This document shows, piece by piece, positions 7,636 through 15,951 of a stretch of DNA of 64,000 bases. The notes under the pieces were generated by a model, which saw only the letters and a list, made by a program, of their open reading frames with translations, was not told the DNA's origin and ran no database searches. This stretch comes from Glycomyces amatae (GTDB lineage Bacteria > Actinomycetota > Actinomycetes > Mycobacteriales > Micromonosporaceae), in contig NZ_JAJLQZ010000014.1 in NCBI RefSeq assembly GCF_020991375.1, forward strand, positions 62,001-126,000. The letters run 5' to 3'. Within the stretch, counting starts at the first letter, position 1, and each line of letters opens with the position of its first letter. Position numbers and translations under genes: made by a program.

Positions 7636-8532
7636 TCAGGTCGACCACTTCCTCCATGTCAGCGGCCTCGCGGGCGGCGACGATGGCGATTCGATCGTGA
7701 TCAGGTCAGCGGGGGTGCATCGAAAGATGTCGCAGAGCGCGGCGAGGAGAGTCAGCGACAGCCGTTCCGGTGCCTGGGAGACCAGCCGCCGGACCTGACC
7801 CTCCGACAAGTCGAAGCCCCGATCGGCAAGGTGCGGCCCGAGATCGGTGGTCACATACATGCCCTTGGACCTCATCACGTCGCGTAGGTTCCATGCGTAG
7901 GTGACCTCGCGTTTCAGCGGGTGCTCCCTTTTGGGTTCATCGCTGGGACAATCCTGAAGCGCACCGTGGTCAGTCGCTCCCGGCTGTCGGTCCGTTTCCG
8001 CTGTCCAGACGTTGCACCACAGACACGCCCAAGCCAGGTTCTCCCAGTCGTTCGTGCCGCCGTCGACAATCGCCAACCGGTGATCAAGAGATCCGATGCG
8101 TCGGCCTACCATCGCCCACGGCATCGGCCGTCCGTCGTGACCGGTGGGGCGACCCTCCAGCGCGAGCGAACCGCAATACGTGCAGCGCCCTTGTGCGGTT
8201 TCGGCGACCTGCCACACCTCTTGTGGAGTGATGCTTCGCTCCGGTCGCCCGGACATGCGCCGTTCACGGTTCGCTGTCTTCGCTTTGACGCGGCACCACT
8301 CGAGACGCTTGCGCTCCGTCGTGCGGGCGAGATAGTCCTCCCAGGAGGTGTAGACCGGTGCAGGCAGCTCGGCACCGACCGTCTCAGTGGGAGCTTCGAA
8401 CGCGGGGCGAGACTGCCACGCCTCCTTGAAAGCGCGCGCTTCTTCCGGTGAGGGTCGGGCCGTCCTCTCGATGGGACGCTCGGCATCGGGGACGGGGAGG
8501 ACGAGTTCGTCGGGCGCGGGGGGTTCGATCAC
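7636..8532 (-). CDS. HNH endonuclease fused to XRE-type helix-turn-helix
   Basis: This 298-residue protein uses the GTG at 8532. It has an HNH/zinc nuclease unit at about residues 130-205: CTYCGS, SLDHRLAIVDGG (catalytic His), NDWENLAWACLWCNVW (second CxxC). An XRE-type DNA-binding tail follows at about 225-290: AWNLRDVMRSKGMYVTTDLG, then SEGQVRRLVSQAPERLSLTL. Such tails occur alone beside recombinases in actinobacteria; fusion to HNH suggests a site-targeted nuclease or a regulator with nuclease ancestry. The first 17 codons closely match the start of the Tn3 resolvase at 31706 (VIExPAPxxLVLPVP), at DNA level too. That match fixes the start and implies a recombined 5' end. The frame is open to 8619. 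Confidence 0.8.
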   Translation of the reverse strand: MIEPPAPDELVLPVPDAERPIERTARPSPEEARAFKEAWQSRPAFEAPTETVGAELPAPVYTSWEDYLARTTERKRLEWCRVKAKTANRERRMSGRPERSITPQEVWQVAETAQGRCTYCGSLALEGRPTGHDGRPMPWAMVGRRIGSLDHRLAIVDGGTNDWENLAWACLWCNVWTAETDRQPGATDHGALQDCPSDEPKREHPLKREVTYAWNLRDVMRSKGMYVTTDLGPHLADRGFDLSEGQVRRLVSQAPERLSLTLLAALCDIFRCTPADLITIESPSSPPARPLTWRKWST

Positions 8533-8745
8533 CCTCGCTATCCTATCCGGCCCCACACAGTCCAGGCGCCTCCCAGTCGATGCTCCGGACTGGCGGGCTC
8601 TTTCGGGTTGCTGCTCCACTCCGAGAACGACCCGGCAGACCCGGTTGCGCCGCTCGGCGCACTAATGTCACCGCTCATCGATCAAGAAACCACTCGAGAG
8701 GGACGAAAGGGACAGATTACATTGATCATCTGATAAAGACTTCGC

Positions 8746-9456
8746 ATGGGGCTGAGTCGTCACATCGTTACGAACCTGGCTGCCAGCGGTGAGGACGTTG
8801 AGCTGTACGCTGTGATGCGTGAAACGACCCATGAGACTCATGCGGCGAGGCAGTGCGTGACCGTCTACCTGCTCAGCGACGGTGACTACCTCAAGATCGG
8901 TTACACGTCCCGTTCTATCGAGGCGCGCATCCGTGAGCTGCAGACCGGCTCGCCCCGTCCCATTCAACTCCTCGGAACCATTCCCAATGCAGGCATGGAT
9001 GTGGAACGCGAACTACAGGCGAAATTCGCCAACCTTCGTATCCGTAGCAATGGCGAATGGTTCATGGCTTCCCCTGCAATCGAAGCAGAGTTTCGCAAAC
9101 GCAGGGAAGCCTTCGACGCTGAGTTCCGTAACGAACAAGAGAAGCGACGTGAGGAGGCAGAACGAAAAAAGCGTACTCAGGAAGAATTTAAGCGCAAGAG
9201 GAAGGAACAGGAGCAAAAGCGGGAAGAGCGGAAGCAGGCGATTCGAAATCTTCCACCCGATGTTCGCCGGAAATGGTATATCAAGCGCTGGATAATTTGG
9301 GCGACTGTAACACCCTCTCTCTTTGGGGCTATGCTGCTTACCCCTAAAGATCCAGTGATACTTTGGGGAACGGTCAGAATATTGCTCTTTCTGACATTTC
9401 CAATATGGGGATATGTGTGGGGACGAGCCTTGCCTAAAAATCCCGCGATTAACTAA
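8746..9456 (+). CDS. GIY-YIG nuclease-domain protein with coiled coil and membrane tail
   Basis: This 236-residue protein has an N-terminal GIY-YIG fold of the T5orf172/MUG113 type: VTVYLLSDGDYLKIGYTSRS, RIRELQTGS, then VERELQAKFANLR and NGEWF (about residues 37-110). A strongly charged Glu/Lys/Arg coiled coil spans about 118-170. Two hydrophobic segments near residues 185-202 and 207-225 should anchor it in the membrane. A membrane-tethered GIY-YIG nuclease is unusual and could act in defence or DNA uptake control, but that is inference. The 3' half is clearly AT-richer than neighbouring genes, suggesting foreign origin. ATGs at 8746 and 8815 are both possible starts; neither has a strong ribosome site. 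Confidence 0.75.
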   Translation: MGLSRHIVTNLAASGEDVELYAVMRETTHETHAARQCVTVYLLSDGDYLKIGYTSRSIEARIRELQTGSPRPIQLLGTIPNAGMDVERELQAKFANLRIRSNGEWFMASPAIEAEFRKRREAFDAEFRNEQEKRREEAERKKRTQEEFKRKRKEQEQKREERKQAIRNLPPDVRRKWYIKRWIIWATVTPSLFGAMLLTPKDPVILWGTVRILLFLTFPIWGYVWGRALPKNPAIN

Positions 9457-9606
9457 GAGTGTGTCTCGGTTAGTGTGGGTGAGGAAGTGCAGAGTGGTTG
9501 TGGGCAGTTCGGTGTGTGATGGAGGTAGAGCAGCCCGGCTGTCTTGGACGGGCCCCGGAATGCTCGACGTACGGCAAGCTCGTCGAACCGGGTATCGTCT
9601 GCGGCC

Positions 9607-10181
9607 ATGGACATTCCAGTTGAGCGATCGTGGCGGCGAATCGCCGACTGGACGGCGCAGCACGCGCCGTCGACCGCGGCGGCGATCCGCCCAACCGCGG
9701 GCAAGGCCGAGATCGACCGCACCCGGCACGCGGTAGATCGTCCCCTGCCGGCTGATCTGCTTGACTGGTGGGGGCTCATGGACGGCATCGACGACGCCGA
9801 CTCCCACGTCTGGTCGCCGATCCCCCGTTCTACTGGCCGTTGCCGGTAGCCGAGGTTCGCGAACAGTTCGCCAGTCTCTCGCGGTTTGCCGATGAAGCGT
9901 GCTGCGGCGCAGATGGTGCGCATGCCATGGCGGCTGGGGAGCGGATGTTCGGGTTCTGTACTGCCACGGTGCCGATCGGTCGGGATGGTGGCGGAGACGT
10001 GCTCGTGGTCGACCTCCGCGATGGTGAGCGGCGCGGCTGCGTCATGGAGTGGCTCGCCGAGGAGGGCTACGTTGCGACGGATTGGGCCGGAACTGGTGCC
10101 ATGCTCGCCGATGTCGCCGACCGGCTCGAGGACCCGGCGCAGACCGCGATCGGCGAATACGGGATGTTGGAATGGGCCTGA
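9607..10181 (+). pseudogene. SMI1/KNR4-type gene with one-base frameshift
   Basis: The first part from the ATG at 9607 reads ERSWRRIADWTAQHAPSTAA up to DLLDWWGLMDGIDDADSHVW. The rest continues in the next frame as FYWPLPVAEVREQFASL, ending VMEWLAEEGYVATDW and MLEWA. The two join perfectly if one C is restored in the C-run at about 9822-9827. The combined protein of about 191 residues fits the SMI1/KNR4 (SUKH) superfamily, whose bacterial members are often immunity proteins to secreted or contact-dependent toxins. A homopolymer error in the sequence is as likely as a true mutation. Confidence 0.7.
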
Positions 10182-10380
10182 AGCGTGTCTCGCTCGGCGC
10201 GCGAGAGGTCTGGTAACGCTCGTGTGCGGATAGTTCAGCAGCCTCGAGCGAAGCGGTGCAAGAAACGCCACCGCTGATCAGGGCATGTGAGGCCGCCAGG
10301 CGGCACAGGACCCTGACCCGTCATCCTGTCGTGTCAACGGCCGAGCGATCGGCCGCCGCGCTAGCATGGCGGCTCGGGGA

Positions 10381-10629
10381 TCATCCCGTGCGGCTGACGT
10401 TCTCGATGCCGACGACGCAGACCGCCTCATCGACGCGGTACAGCACCCGCCATGCGCCGATGCGGGCCCGCCGGTATTCCGGCCCCCACGCCACGGAACC
10501 GGTCGGGCGCGGGTTCTCTGCAAGCGAGTCCAGAAACGCCAGCAACTCCTCCAGCCCCCTGCCGTGGGTCGCCATGAACCGCGAAACCTGGGTGACGACG
10601 ACCGGTTCCCACTGGACGTCGTAGCTCAC
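10381..10629 (-). CDS. RelE/ParE-family toxin
   Basis: This 82-residue protein matches the RelE/ParE fold: a helical first half (FMATHGRGLEELLAFLDSLA), then strands ending WRVLYRVDEAVCVVGIENV. RelE members cleave ribosome-bound mRNA; ParE members poison gyrase. The C-terminal half fits RelE better, but the target is not certain. Its ATG overlaps the antitoxin stop by four bases (ATGA), so translation is coupled. It is the second gene of a type II module. Confidence 0.85.
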   Translation of the reverse strand: MSYDVQWEPVVVTQVSRFMATHGRGLEELLAFLDSLAENPRPTGSVAWGPEYRRARIGAWRVLYRVDEAVCVVGIENVSRTG

Positions 10630-10886
10630 TTGGCTGCCGCATCGGCTGCAGCCTGGCGCAGCAGTCGCTTGGCCTCCTCATGCGGGATCGGCTGCACGCC
10701 TTGGGCTCGGGAGATCTGGTTGCGCAGCGCCGCGATGGTGTCCTCCATGTCCTCCCAGTCGCTGAAGTTGACCACCAGGGCGATGGGCTGGTCGTGGTCG
10801 GTGATGACGGTCTGCTGATGCGCGGCCGCGCGACGCACGATGTCGCCGAGCTTGGGGCGCGCCTCCGTAATCGTATAAGTTGTCAT
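10626..10886 (-). CDS. Phd/YefM-family antitoxin
   Basis: This 86-residue antitoxin has the Phd/YefM N-terminal DNA-binding fold (TYTITEARPKLGDIVRRA, then TVITDHDQPIALVVNFSDWE) and a helical C-terminus that should wrap the toxin. It is the first gene of the module and should repress it by binding the palindrome at its start codon. Confidence 0.88.
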   Translation of the reverse strand: MTTYTITEARPKLGDIVRRAAAHQQTVITDHDQPIALVVNFSDWEDMEDTIAALRNQISRAQGVQPIPHEEAKRLLRQAAADAAAK

Positions 10887-10922
10887 GCAACTATATTAAC
10901 ATGACATGCATGTCAGTTGCAT
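10885..10922. promoter_or_regulatory. Operator of the Phd/RelE module
   Basis: A perfect 14-bp palindrome, TGACATGCATGTCA (10902-10915), is flanked by ATGCAAC (10885-10891) and GTTGCAT (10916-10922). It lies in an AT-rich pocket at the antitoxin start, exactly where Phd-type autorepressors bind. Confidence 0.65.
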
Positions 10923-11048
10923 TGTTCAGGCTCGGGCGCCCCGGCCCACCAGGGCATGATCGAACTCGGCCGCGCCCAGAAAACGACTTTCAACATGCGG
11001 CTTGCGCGGGTCGTACGCTGGCGGCAGTGACGCTGCGAGGGCGGCTTC

Positions 11049-11321
11049 ATGGCCTGCATGACCATACACCTGAGCGACGACCAGGTGTCCCGGATCCAGG
11101 CCGCAGCCGGCGCCGCAGGCCTCTCACCTGAAGACTGGGCCGCCCGGGAACTACGCCGCGCCCTGCGGCGCCGCCAGATCCAGGCCTACAACGGCCCCGA
11201 CGCCGACACGATCGCGTGGAGGGCCATGGTCGACACCGAGCAGGACGCGATGCGGCAGGACATGGCCTCCGACCGGGAACCACCGGTGTGTTCTCACCCG
11301 ACATCGGGTCAAGGCTCGTAG
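11049..11321 (+). CDS. Small ribbon-helix-helix-like protein
   Basis: This 90-residue protein opens with a strand and two helices (MTIHLSDDQVSRIQAAAGAA, then EDWAARELRRAL) that fit a ribbon-helix-helix DNA-binding domain; the rest is charged. No toxin follows directly. It could be an orphan antitoxin or a regulator of the next module. ATGs at 11049 and 11058 are both possible. Confidence 0.55.
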   Translation: MACMTIHLSDDQVSRIQAAAGAAGLSPEDWAARELRRALRRRQIQAYNGPDADTIAWRAMVDTEQDAMRQDMASDREPPVCSHPTSGQGS

Positions 11322-11435
11322 GGCTAGGGCCAGGGTCGCTACCGCGACAAGGACGGCACTTTCACGTTGCTTACCAGCGCCCCGGCCCCAGGAGCGCGGC
11401 ATCACTCGACTCGACACCGGTCCGGATTCTGTTCC

Positions 11436-11459
11436 GGTGATTGTTCCGAACATTTCACC
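11436..11459. promoter_or_regulatory. Dyad upstream of second toxin-antitoxin module
   Basis: GGTGA...GTTC-C-GAAC...TCACC forms a nested inverted repeat ending three bases before the ATG at 11463. The core TGTTCCGAACA is a perfect odd-centred palindrome. It is the likely operator of the antitoxin below. Confidence 0.55.
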
Positions 11460-11462
11460 AGT

Positions 11463-11702
11463 ATGCTGGTCTGCATGACTGTGAAGAAAACTGTGCTGCT
11501 TGAACAGCCGGAAGCCGCCGCCGTTCACCGGGCTGCGCTCGAGGACGGCATCTCCGACTCCGCGCTCATGGCCCGCGCCATCGAGGACTACCTCATGCGC
11601 CGCGCTGTCGACCGCCTCGATGCCTACGTCCACACCACCGGCGCCGACGCCCTTGCCACAGAGCACCGCGCCGATGACGCCGACGACGAGGCCATGGCAT
11701 GA
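11463..11702 (+). CDS. Ribbon-helix-helix antitoxin
   Basis: This protein has 79 residues from the ATG at 11463, or 75 from 11475. KKTVLLEQPEAAAVHRAALE followed by ISDSALMARAIEDYLMRR is a ribbon-helix-helix domain; the acidic tail (HRADDADDEAMA) would bind the toxin. Its stop overlaps the next start as ATGA. With the dyad upstream it forms a typical autoregulated type II module. Confidence 0.75.
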   Translation: MLVCMTVKKTVLLEQPEAAAVHRAALEDGISDSALMARAIEDYLMRRAVDRLDAYVHTTGADALATEHRADDADDEAMA

Positions 11703-11989
11703 AGCCCGGCGTTCTCTGCGCCAAGCCGAGCACCGGGGCGACGGTCCTGGTCGTTTCCTCCGAGATGGTGAACCTCTCCACCTACCCCACGGTCCTGGGG
11801 CTGCGGTGCAAAGCCGAGGAGGGGCCGGGCTACCCGTTCACCGTGCCTATCGGCCACGGCCTGTGGGCCTACACCATGACCATCGCCCCCCGCGACAAGA
11901 CCGACCTTGAGCCCGACGGCCGCCGCACCGACTCGCAGGCGATGGTCAACGTCATGAACGCCCTATTCCGCATTATGCGGCAGGACTGA
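11699..11989 (+). CDS. MazF/CcdB-like toxin
   Basis: This 96-residue protein has strands consistent with the MazF/PemK-CcdB barrel: TVLVVSSEMVNLSTYPTVLG, then YPFTVPIGHGLWAYTMTI. The usual N-terminal RGD-like MazF motif is not obvious, so the family call is moderate. It sits second, coupled by ATGA to a ribbon-helix-helix antitoxin, and is followed by a strong hairpin. Confidence 0.6.
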   Translation: MKPGVLCAKPSTGATVLVVSSEMVNLSTYPTVLGLRCKAEEGPGYPFTVPIGHGLWAYTMTIAPRDKTDLEPDGRRTDSQAMVNVMNALFRIMRQD

Positions 11990-12011
11990 TCCCCTGTAAG
12001 CAGTCTCCACC

Positions 12012-12047
12012 GCCGAAGGCCCACAGCACAGGCTGTGGGCCTTCGGC
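12012..12047 (+). terminator. Hairpin terminator
   Basis: A perfect 15-bp stem, GCCGAAGGCCCACAG with its complement around a six-base loop, lies 23 bases after the MazF/CcdB-like gene. Confidence 0.8.
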
Positions 12048-12139
12048 ATGCGGTTCACTTATCGGATCATCCGAATCCAAAACACGCTGACGAACGCCGT
12101 CACGACCACGACCGCCAGGAATAGGGGCGCTGGTAAGAC

Positions 12140-12546
12140 TTGTCCGCGCACCCGCTGATGGACGGCTCGCGTGGCTTCCCGGGCCGCGTCGAGTGCTGCG
12201 GTGCGGCCCGCAGCAGCGTCACGACATTCGCGAACGTCCTGGCGACTGCGGCATTCGAGGTCATGGACGGCGAGTTCGTCTTCCTCGATCGCATCCTCCT
12301 TGACATCGTGTCGATGTACCTACCGGATTCGGTGATGCAGCACCTAGTGTTCATGTCGTCCGCTCGGTGGAGCGAAGGCCTGCGGCAGTTCAGCACCGGC
12401 GACCGCACCGTGGCCTGGCTCCAGGCGGTTCCCATCAGCGAGAACGAACTGGAGTCCGCGCGCCGCCATCGGGTCGGGGCCGCATCGACCTCATGGTGGA
12501 GCGCAACGTCGACGTCACCGATCTCGACCGTGCCCCGGTGGTCTGA
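12140..12546 (+). pseudogene. SUFU-domain gene, frameshifted and 5'-truncated
   Basis: The frame from 12140 reads as the C-terminal half of a bacterial suppressor-of-fused (SUFU) protein: LPDSVMQHLVFMSSARW, then GDRTVAWLQAVPISENELES. Near 12470 it shifts to another frame ending RIDLMVERNVDVTDLDRAPV, which is the expected family ending. The N-terminal half is missing. Bacterial SUFU proteins are often immunity partners of polymorphic toxins. It is probably non-functional. Confidence 0.6.
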
Positions 12547-12582
12547 GGGCCACCGCGACAGGCCGAAAGACAGCGAGCAAGA

Positions 12583-13113
12583 CTATTGCGCGGCAACGCG
12601 GTCCAGGTGCCGCCGCTTCACCGCCACTATGCGCTCGATGCAAGCCCGGAAGTCTTCGAATCGGCCGAGCGCTTCGCCGGCGTCGATCCAGACGACGCGG
12701 CCTGGGGTGGCGGTAGCGGATCGGTGGATGACGATGAGGTTGAGCCGCTGCCCGGCCGCGACCGGCATGACGTTGGCGGGGTCAATGCCGATGTTCTCCA
12801 GCACCTCTTCGTCCTCATACATGCGCAGCAACTCCTGGCCTTCGGCCCAGTTGCCGCCGCCGCGCAGTTCAGGGAGGCCGAACAGGCCCATGCCGAAATA
12901 GCAGGCCTTCCAGCCATCGGCGGCCAGGAGGAAGTCGCGAAAGCCCGGTGGGAGGGCCTCACCGGTTTCGGTTTCGTAGGTGCGCAGGGTCGCTTCGGTG
13001 TTCGCTGTGCGCGGGCGCGTGTTCGCGTGGGTACCGGGCTCGAGTGCGCGCAGCCGGGCGTTGACGTCGAGGGCCGCGGCCAGCAGTGTCGGCAAGGTGT
13101 CGCTGGTGCTCAT
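12583..13113 (-). CDS. SMI1/KNR4 (SUKH) family protein
   Basis: This intact 176-residue SUKH-superfamily protein has EATLRTYETETGEALPPGFR, DFLLAADGWKACYFGMGLFG and, later, PVAAGQRLNLIVIHR with a C-terminal helix FEDFRACIERIV. Such proteins commonly neutralise toxins delivered by neighbours. It stands alone with no matching toxin nearby, next to a SUFU remnant, and so looks like part of a decayed immunity array. It is convergent with the SUFU fragment. Confidence 0.8.
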   Translation of the reverse strand: MSTSDTLPTLLAAALDVNARLRALEPGTHANTRPRTANTEATLRTYETETGEALPPGFRDFLLAADGWKACYFGMGLFGLPELRGGGNWAEGQELLRMYEDEEVLENIGIDPANVMPVAAGQRLNLIVIHRSATATPGRVVWIDAGEALGRFEDFRACIERIVAVKRRHLDRVAAQ

Positions 13114-13361
13114 CGCAGATCCATTCGCTCAGTTCCGGAGGTCCAGGATGCCGTTTGCGGCTTGGGCCCGCCGACGCCGGGGCGGTATCGGAGTCGAGCG
13201 GATCGTCACCGTAGCGGGGCGGTGCCACCACGAGAGTGCGTGTGGACGGTCCTCGGTAAGGTGGCCCCGCACCTGAGTGCATACCTGATCAAACGCTTCC
13301 CCTCCGGCGCCCCGGCGACCTTCACTTCCGACCGTGAGGCAGCTCAGGCCGAGGAGGTTCC

Positions 13362-13451
13362 ATGAACGAGTTCGACTCGTTGCAGTGCCTGGCGCAGCTG
13401 ACTAGTATGAGTGAACCTCCTGTGCTCGACGAGACGCCCCATGTCTGGTGA
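13362..13451 (+). CDS. Small ORF with consensus ribosome site
   Basis: This is a 29-codon ORF (MNEFDSLQCLAQLTSMSEPP...) preceded by GAGGAGG six bases upstream. Its end overlaps the start of the next ORF (ATGTCTGGTGA). It may be a leader peptide that couples translation, or the true N-terminus of a single gene broken by frameshift. Confidence 0.35.
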   Translation: MNEFDSLQCLAQLTSMSEPPVLDETPHVW

Positions 13452-13686
13452 CATCGAATCGACGGCGATGAGTTCGAACGGCGAGCACACCGTGTACCCC
13501 ATGACGGACGCCCTCGCCGGTACTGACGAAACCGTGTTGTGGCGCTGGGGCTTCGGACCCTGCGCTGCAGTGATGGGCCTGTCGCGGGTCAGCTGCGCGT
13601 ACTTTGGTGACAGGCCGTGGGGTGGTCGTACCGCACTGACTGGTCCGCCCGCCGAGGCGATGTCAATCTCGGTGGGATCGAGGTGA
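13441..13686 (+). CDS. Small hypothetical protein
   Basis: This 81-residue protein of unknown family contains NGEHTVYPMTDALAGTDETV and LWRWGFGPCAAVMGLSRVSC. It overlaps the small ORF before it and ends five bases before the membrane-protein start at 13692, suggesting a short operon. Coding status is uncertain. Confidence 0.35.
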   Translation: MSGDIESTAMSSNGEHTVYPMTDALAGTDETVLWRWGFGPCAAVMGLSRVSCAYFGDRPWGGRTALTGPPAEAMSISVGSR

Positions 13687-13691
13687 CCTGA

Positions 13692-14390
13692 ATGAAGCGC
13701 AAGCATCCGTGGATGCGGGTCTCGGATCGATGGATTGAGTTCGCACTAGTCCCGCTTGCGCTGGCGACGGTGCTCGGGGTCCTGTGGTCGAGCGCGTCCT
13801 CCGGCGGTCGCGAAGACGAGTATGGGATTGCGGCCATTGGCTTCGGCATCGTCTGGGGCGTGGTGCTCATTGTCGTCGATCTGGTGCGTTACCGGCACAA
13901 GGCGGCGTGGCTGCTGGTCTGGCCGTTGGTCGGGGCGGTGTGGGCGGCGTGGTTCGGAGTGTATGACTACGCGATGGACGAGCGCGGCCTCATCGAGGCG
14001 TGCCCGGTGGCCACCACCAGCGATGAAGAGGTTGAGACCCGGGGTGGTGGCACGTACTGGGAGCGGACCTACACGCTTGCATGTGAGCTGGTCACGGTCA
14101 TGGTGACCGACCGGATCGACAGTCAGTCCGTCGACTACGACACAGGCCCAGTCGATCCCGGGTCGTTCGGCCCGGACTCGTTTGTCACCGGCGGTCCACT
14201 CAAGCCTGAGACCATCGAAGTCGAATACGATCCGTATGGCCTCCTCGCTGCCCGCGCCACTGATGAGACCGGGCCCAGTAGCGCATCGATGTTGTGGCTC
14301 GCCGGAGGTTTCCTTGCTGCTGGCGTTGGTATCCGCCTGAGCGTCGCCGTTGCCCGCGCTTACCCTCTCCACCGTCGGGCCCCAGCCTAA
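13692..14390 (+). CDS. Membrane protein with extracytoplasmic domain
   Basis: This 232-residue protein has hydrophobic segments near residues 17-33, 45-62 and 72-88, an acidic mostly polar domain of about 110 residues, and a last transmembrane segment near 200-220. No family is recognised. It resembles other small membrane proteins of the window in layout only. Confidence 0.65.
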   Translation: MKRKHPWMRVSDRWIEFALVPLALATVLGVLWSSASSGGREDEYGIAAIGFGIVWGVVLIVVDLVRYRHKAAWLLVWPLVGAVWAAWFGVYDYAMDERGLIEACPVATTSDEEVETRGGGTYWERTYTLACELVTVMVTDRIDSQSVDYDTGPVDPGSFGPDSFVTGGPLKPETIEVEYDPYGLLAARATDETGPSSASMLWLAGGFLAAGVGIRLSVAVARAYPLHRRAPA

Positions 14391-14769
14391 CCGGTGGAGA
14401 CAGGCCTCGTGCCCCCAGTTTCGGGGACATGCGTACCTATGCTTGCGCGATGCCCAATCGCTCACTCTCAACTGCCACAACTCCAAGTTGTCGGGGCCAG
14501 AGCACGGCAGGGTGTTCAACGACGTCCGGCCCCAGCAGGCCTACCATGCTGACAAGAGTGGTCGATAAGCGACCGATGCTCCACAGATTCCGCAATCACA
14601 CCGAATGTCCAGATTTCTAACTTACGCGGATTCGGTCCACCGGTGATTTCATTGCGGGACACTGAGGCAATGGAGTGACCACGACGGTTTGCCGTGGCGC
14701 TGGATGGCCTGGGGCTCGCGGGCTGCAAAGCGCCCCCAGCACGAGGGCTCAGGCGGCGAGGGGGCAACA
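14391..14769. other. Gene-free stretch
   Basis: No supported gene is seen. Short frames lack ribosome sites and no clear repeat or hairpin was found. Confidence 0.4.
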
Positions 14770-15384
14770 ATGGAAAACCGGATCCGTTCTTTCGCAACTT
14801 CAGTCAAGGGCAAGAGAATTCTCATCGCATCGGGCGCGGCCGTGGTTCTCCTGATCGGGATTATTGCGGCGACGATCGCAATGCAGCCTGAGCGGAAGAC
14901 TTGTGAAGAGTGGGTGGCGCACGCGTTCACTGAACCAGGTTTTGAGAGCAACATCGGCCCTGCATGCATGTGGGGCGGCACCGATCCCGACAAAGCGTAT
15001 TCCCTCGAGGAGCTGGAAGATATCTCTCGAGAGATGGAAGCATCCGGCGAGGGTGGGGATCTCGGCGACTTGTTTCCCGAGGACGAGTTCACAGCGACCG
15101 AAGAGTCGTTGCCCCCGGGTTACAAGATGTGCGAAGACTGGCTGATAGCTCCCGCCGATGAAGTCTGTGAGTACTACGACGATCTCCTGAATGAGCCGAT
15201 CACTGAGGAAGAGCTTCAGGTATTCATCGACTATGACGAGGAGTACGCCCGCTGCATGGAACTCATGGGTGAAGCAGCTGACCGAGGGGAATACGACGAG
15301 GCGCCAGGATATGTGGAATGCGACGAGTGGGTGTCCAACACTCCTGAGCCCTCGCTTGAGGAACTTAGGAACGAGGAAGATTAG
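14770..15384 (+). CDS. Membrane-anchored acidic Cys-rich protein
   Basis: This 204-residue protein has a short basic N-terminus, one transmembrane helix (ILIASGAAVVLLIGIIAATI, about residues 17-36), then a very acidic exterior with spaced Cys residues (CEEWV, CMW, CEDW, CEYYD, CMELM, CDEWV) suggesting disulfides. The ATG at 14770 follows a G-rich ribosome site. Function is unknown. Confidence 0.65.
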   Translation: MENRIRSFATSVKGKRILIASGAAVVLLIGIIAATIAMQPERKTCEEWVAHAFTEPGFESNIGPACMWGGTDPDKAYSLEELEDISREMEASGEGGDLGDLFPEDEFTATEESLPPGYKMCEDWLIAPADEVCEYYDDLLNEPITEEELQVFIDYDEEYARCMELMGEAADRGEYDEAPGYVECDEWVSNTPEPSLEELRNEED

Positions 15385-15438
15385 CCGATCCGGCCGCAGC
15401 GGTGTGTGGCTTTGAGCGATTCGCGCAGTTGCTTCAAT

Positions 15439-15855
15439 TTAGGGCTGAACGGCAGGCCGTGGGCGGCGGTGAGCGTCGCGCGGTGGCGCCATGGCCTCAC
15501 CTACCGGGGCCCGGTGCCGACCGGCTCCGCCGATCTCGGCTGGACCCGGCCGAGCATCGCGCCGTTGCAAATACCAGGGTGCGATTGCACCGACGCGGTT
15601 GGCCTCGATCTTCGCCCACGTGCCGTCGCCCTCGTCGTAGATGCCGTTGGCCATCAGTATTTCGATGTTCGCAACCGGGAGGCCGAGGATCGCGGCGACC
15701 TTCGATCGTGCCGTCGCGATCGCCTGGTCGGAGGTCGGTTCGGTGACGGCGCAGTGTTCGGGGGTGTCGATCACTTCGAGGATCCACCCGTTCGTTGAGC
15801 GCATGTCGAGCGCGTGCACGGTCGCGGACGGAACCGCGTCAGGATCCGGGGCCAT
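15439..15855 (-). CDS. Hypothetical protein, C-terminus doubtful
   Basis: The first 95 residues read as a folded protein (SATVHALDMRSTNGWILEVI, then ILGLPVANIEILMANGIYDE). The last 40 turn Arg/Pro-rich (PPRDAHRRPRPAVQP), which suggests a frameshift near 15560. No family is recognised. Confidence 0.4.
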   Translation of the reverse strand: MAPDPDAVPSATVHALDMRSTNGWILEVIDTPEHCAVTEPTSDQAIATARSKVAAILGLPVANIEILMANGIYDEGDGTWAKIEANRVGAIAPWYLQRRDARPGPAEIGGAGRHRAPVGEAMAPPRDAHRRPRPAVQP

Positions 15856-15951
15856 GCCTTGACCGTACCTGGAAGCCGAACAGGCCCCAACCGCCGAGGT
15901 ACTCCTGCAGGCAGAGAAGAAGTGTCTCGCACGCTATGGTCGAGACGGCGT

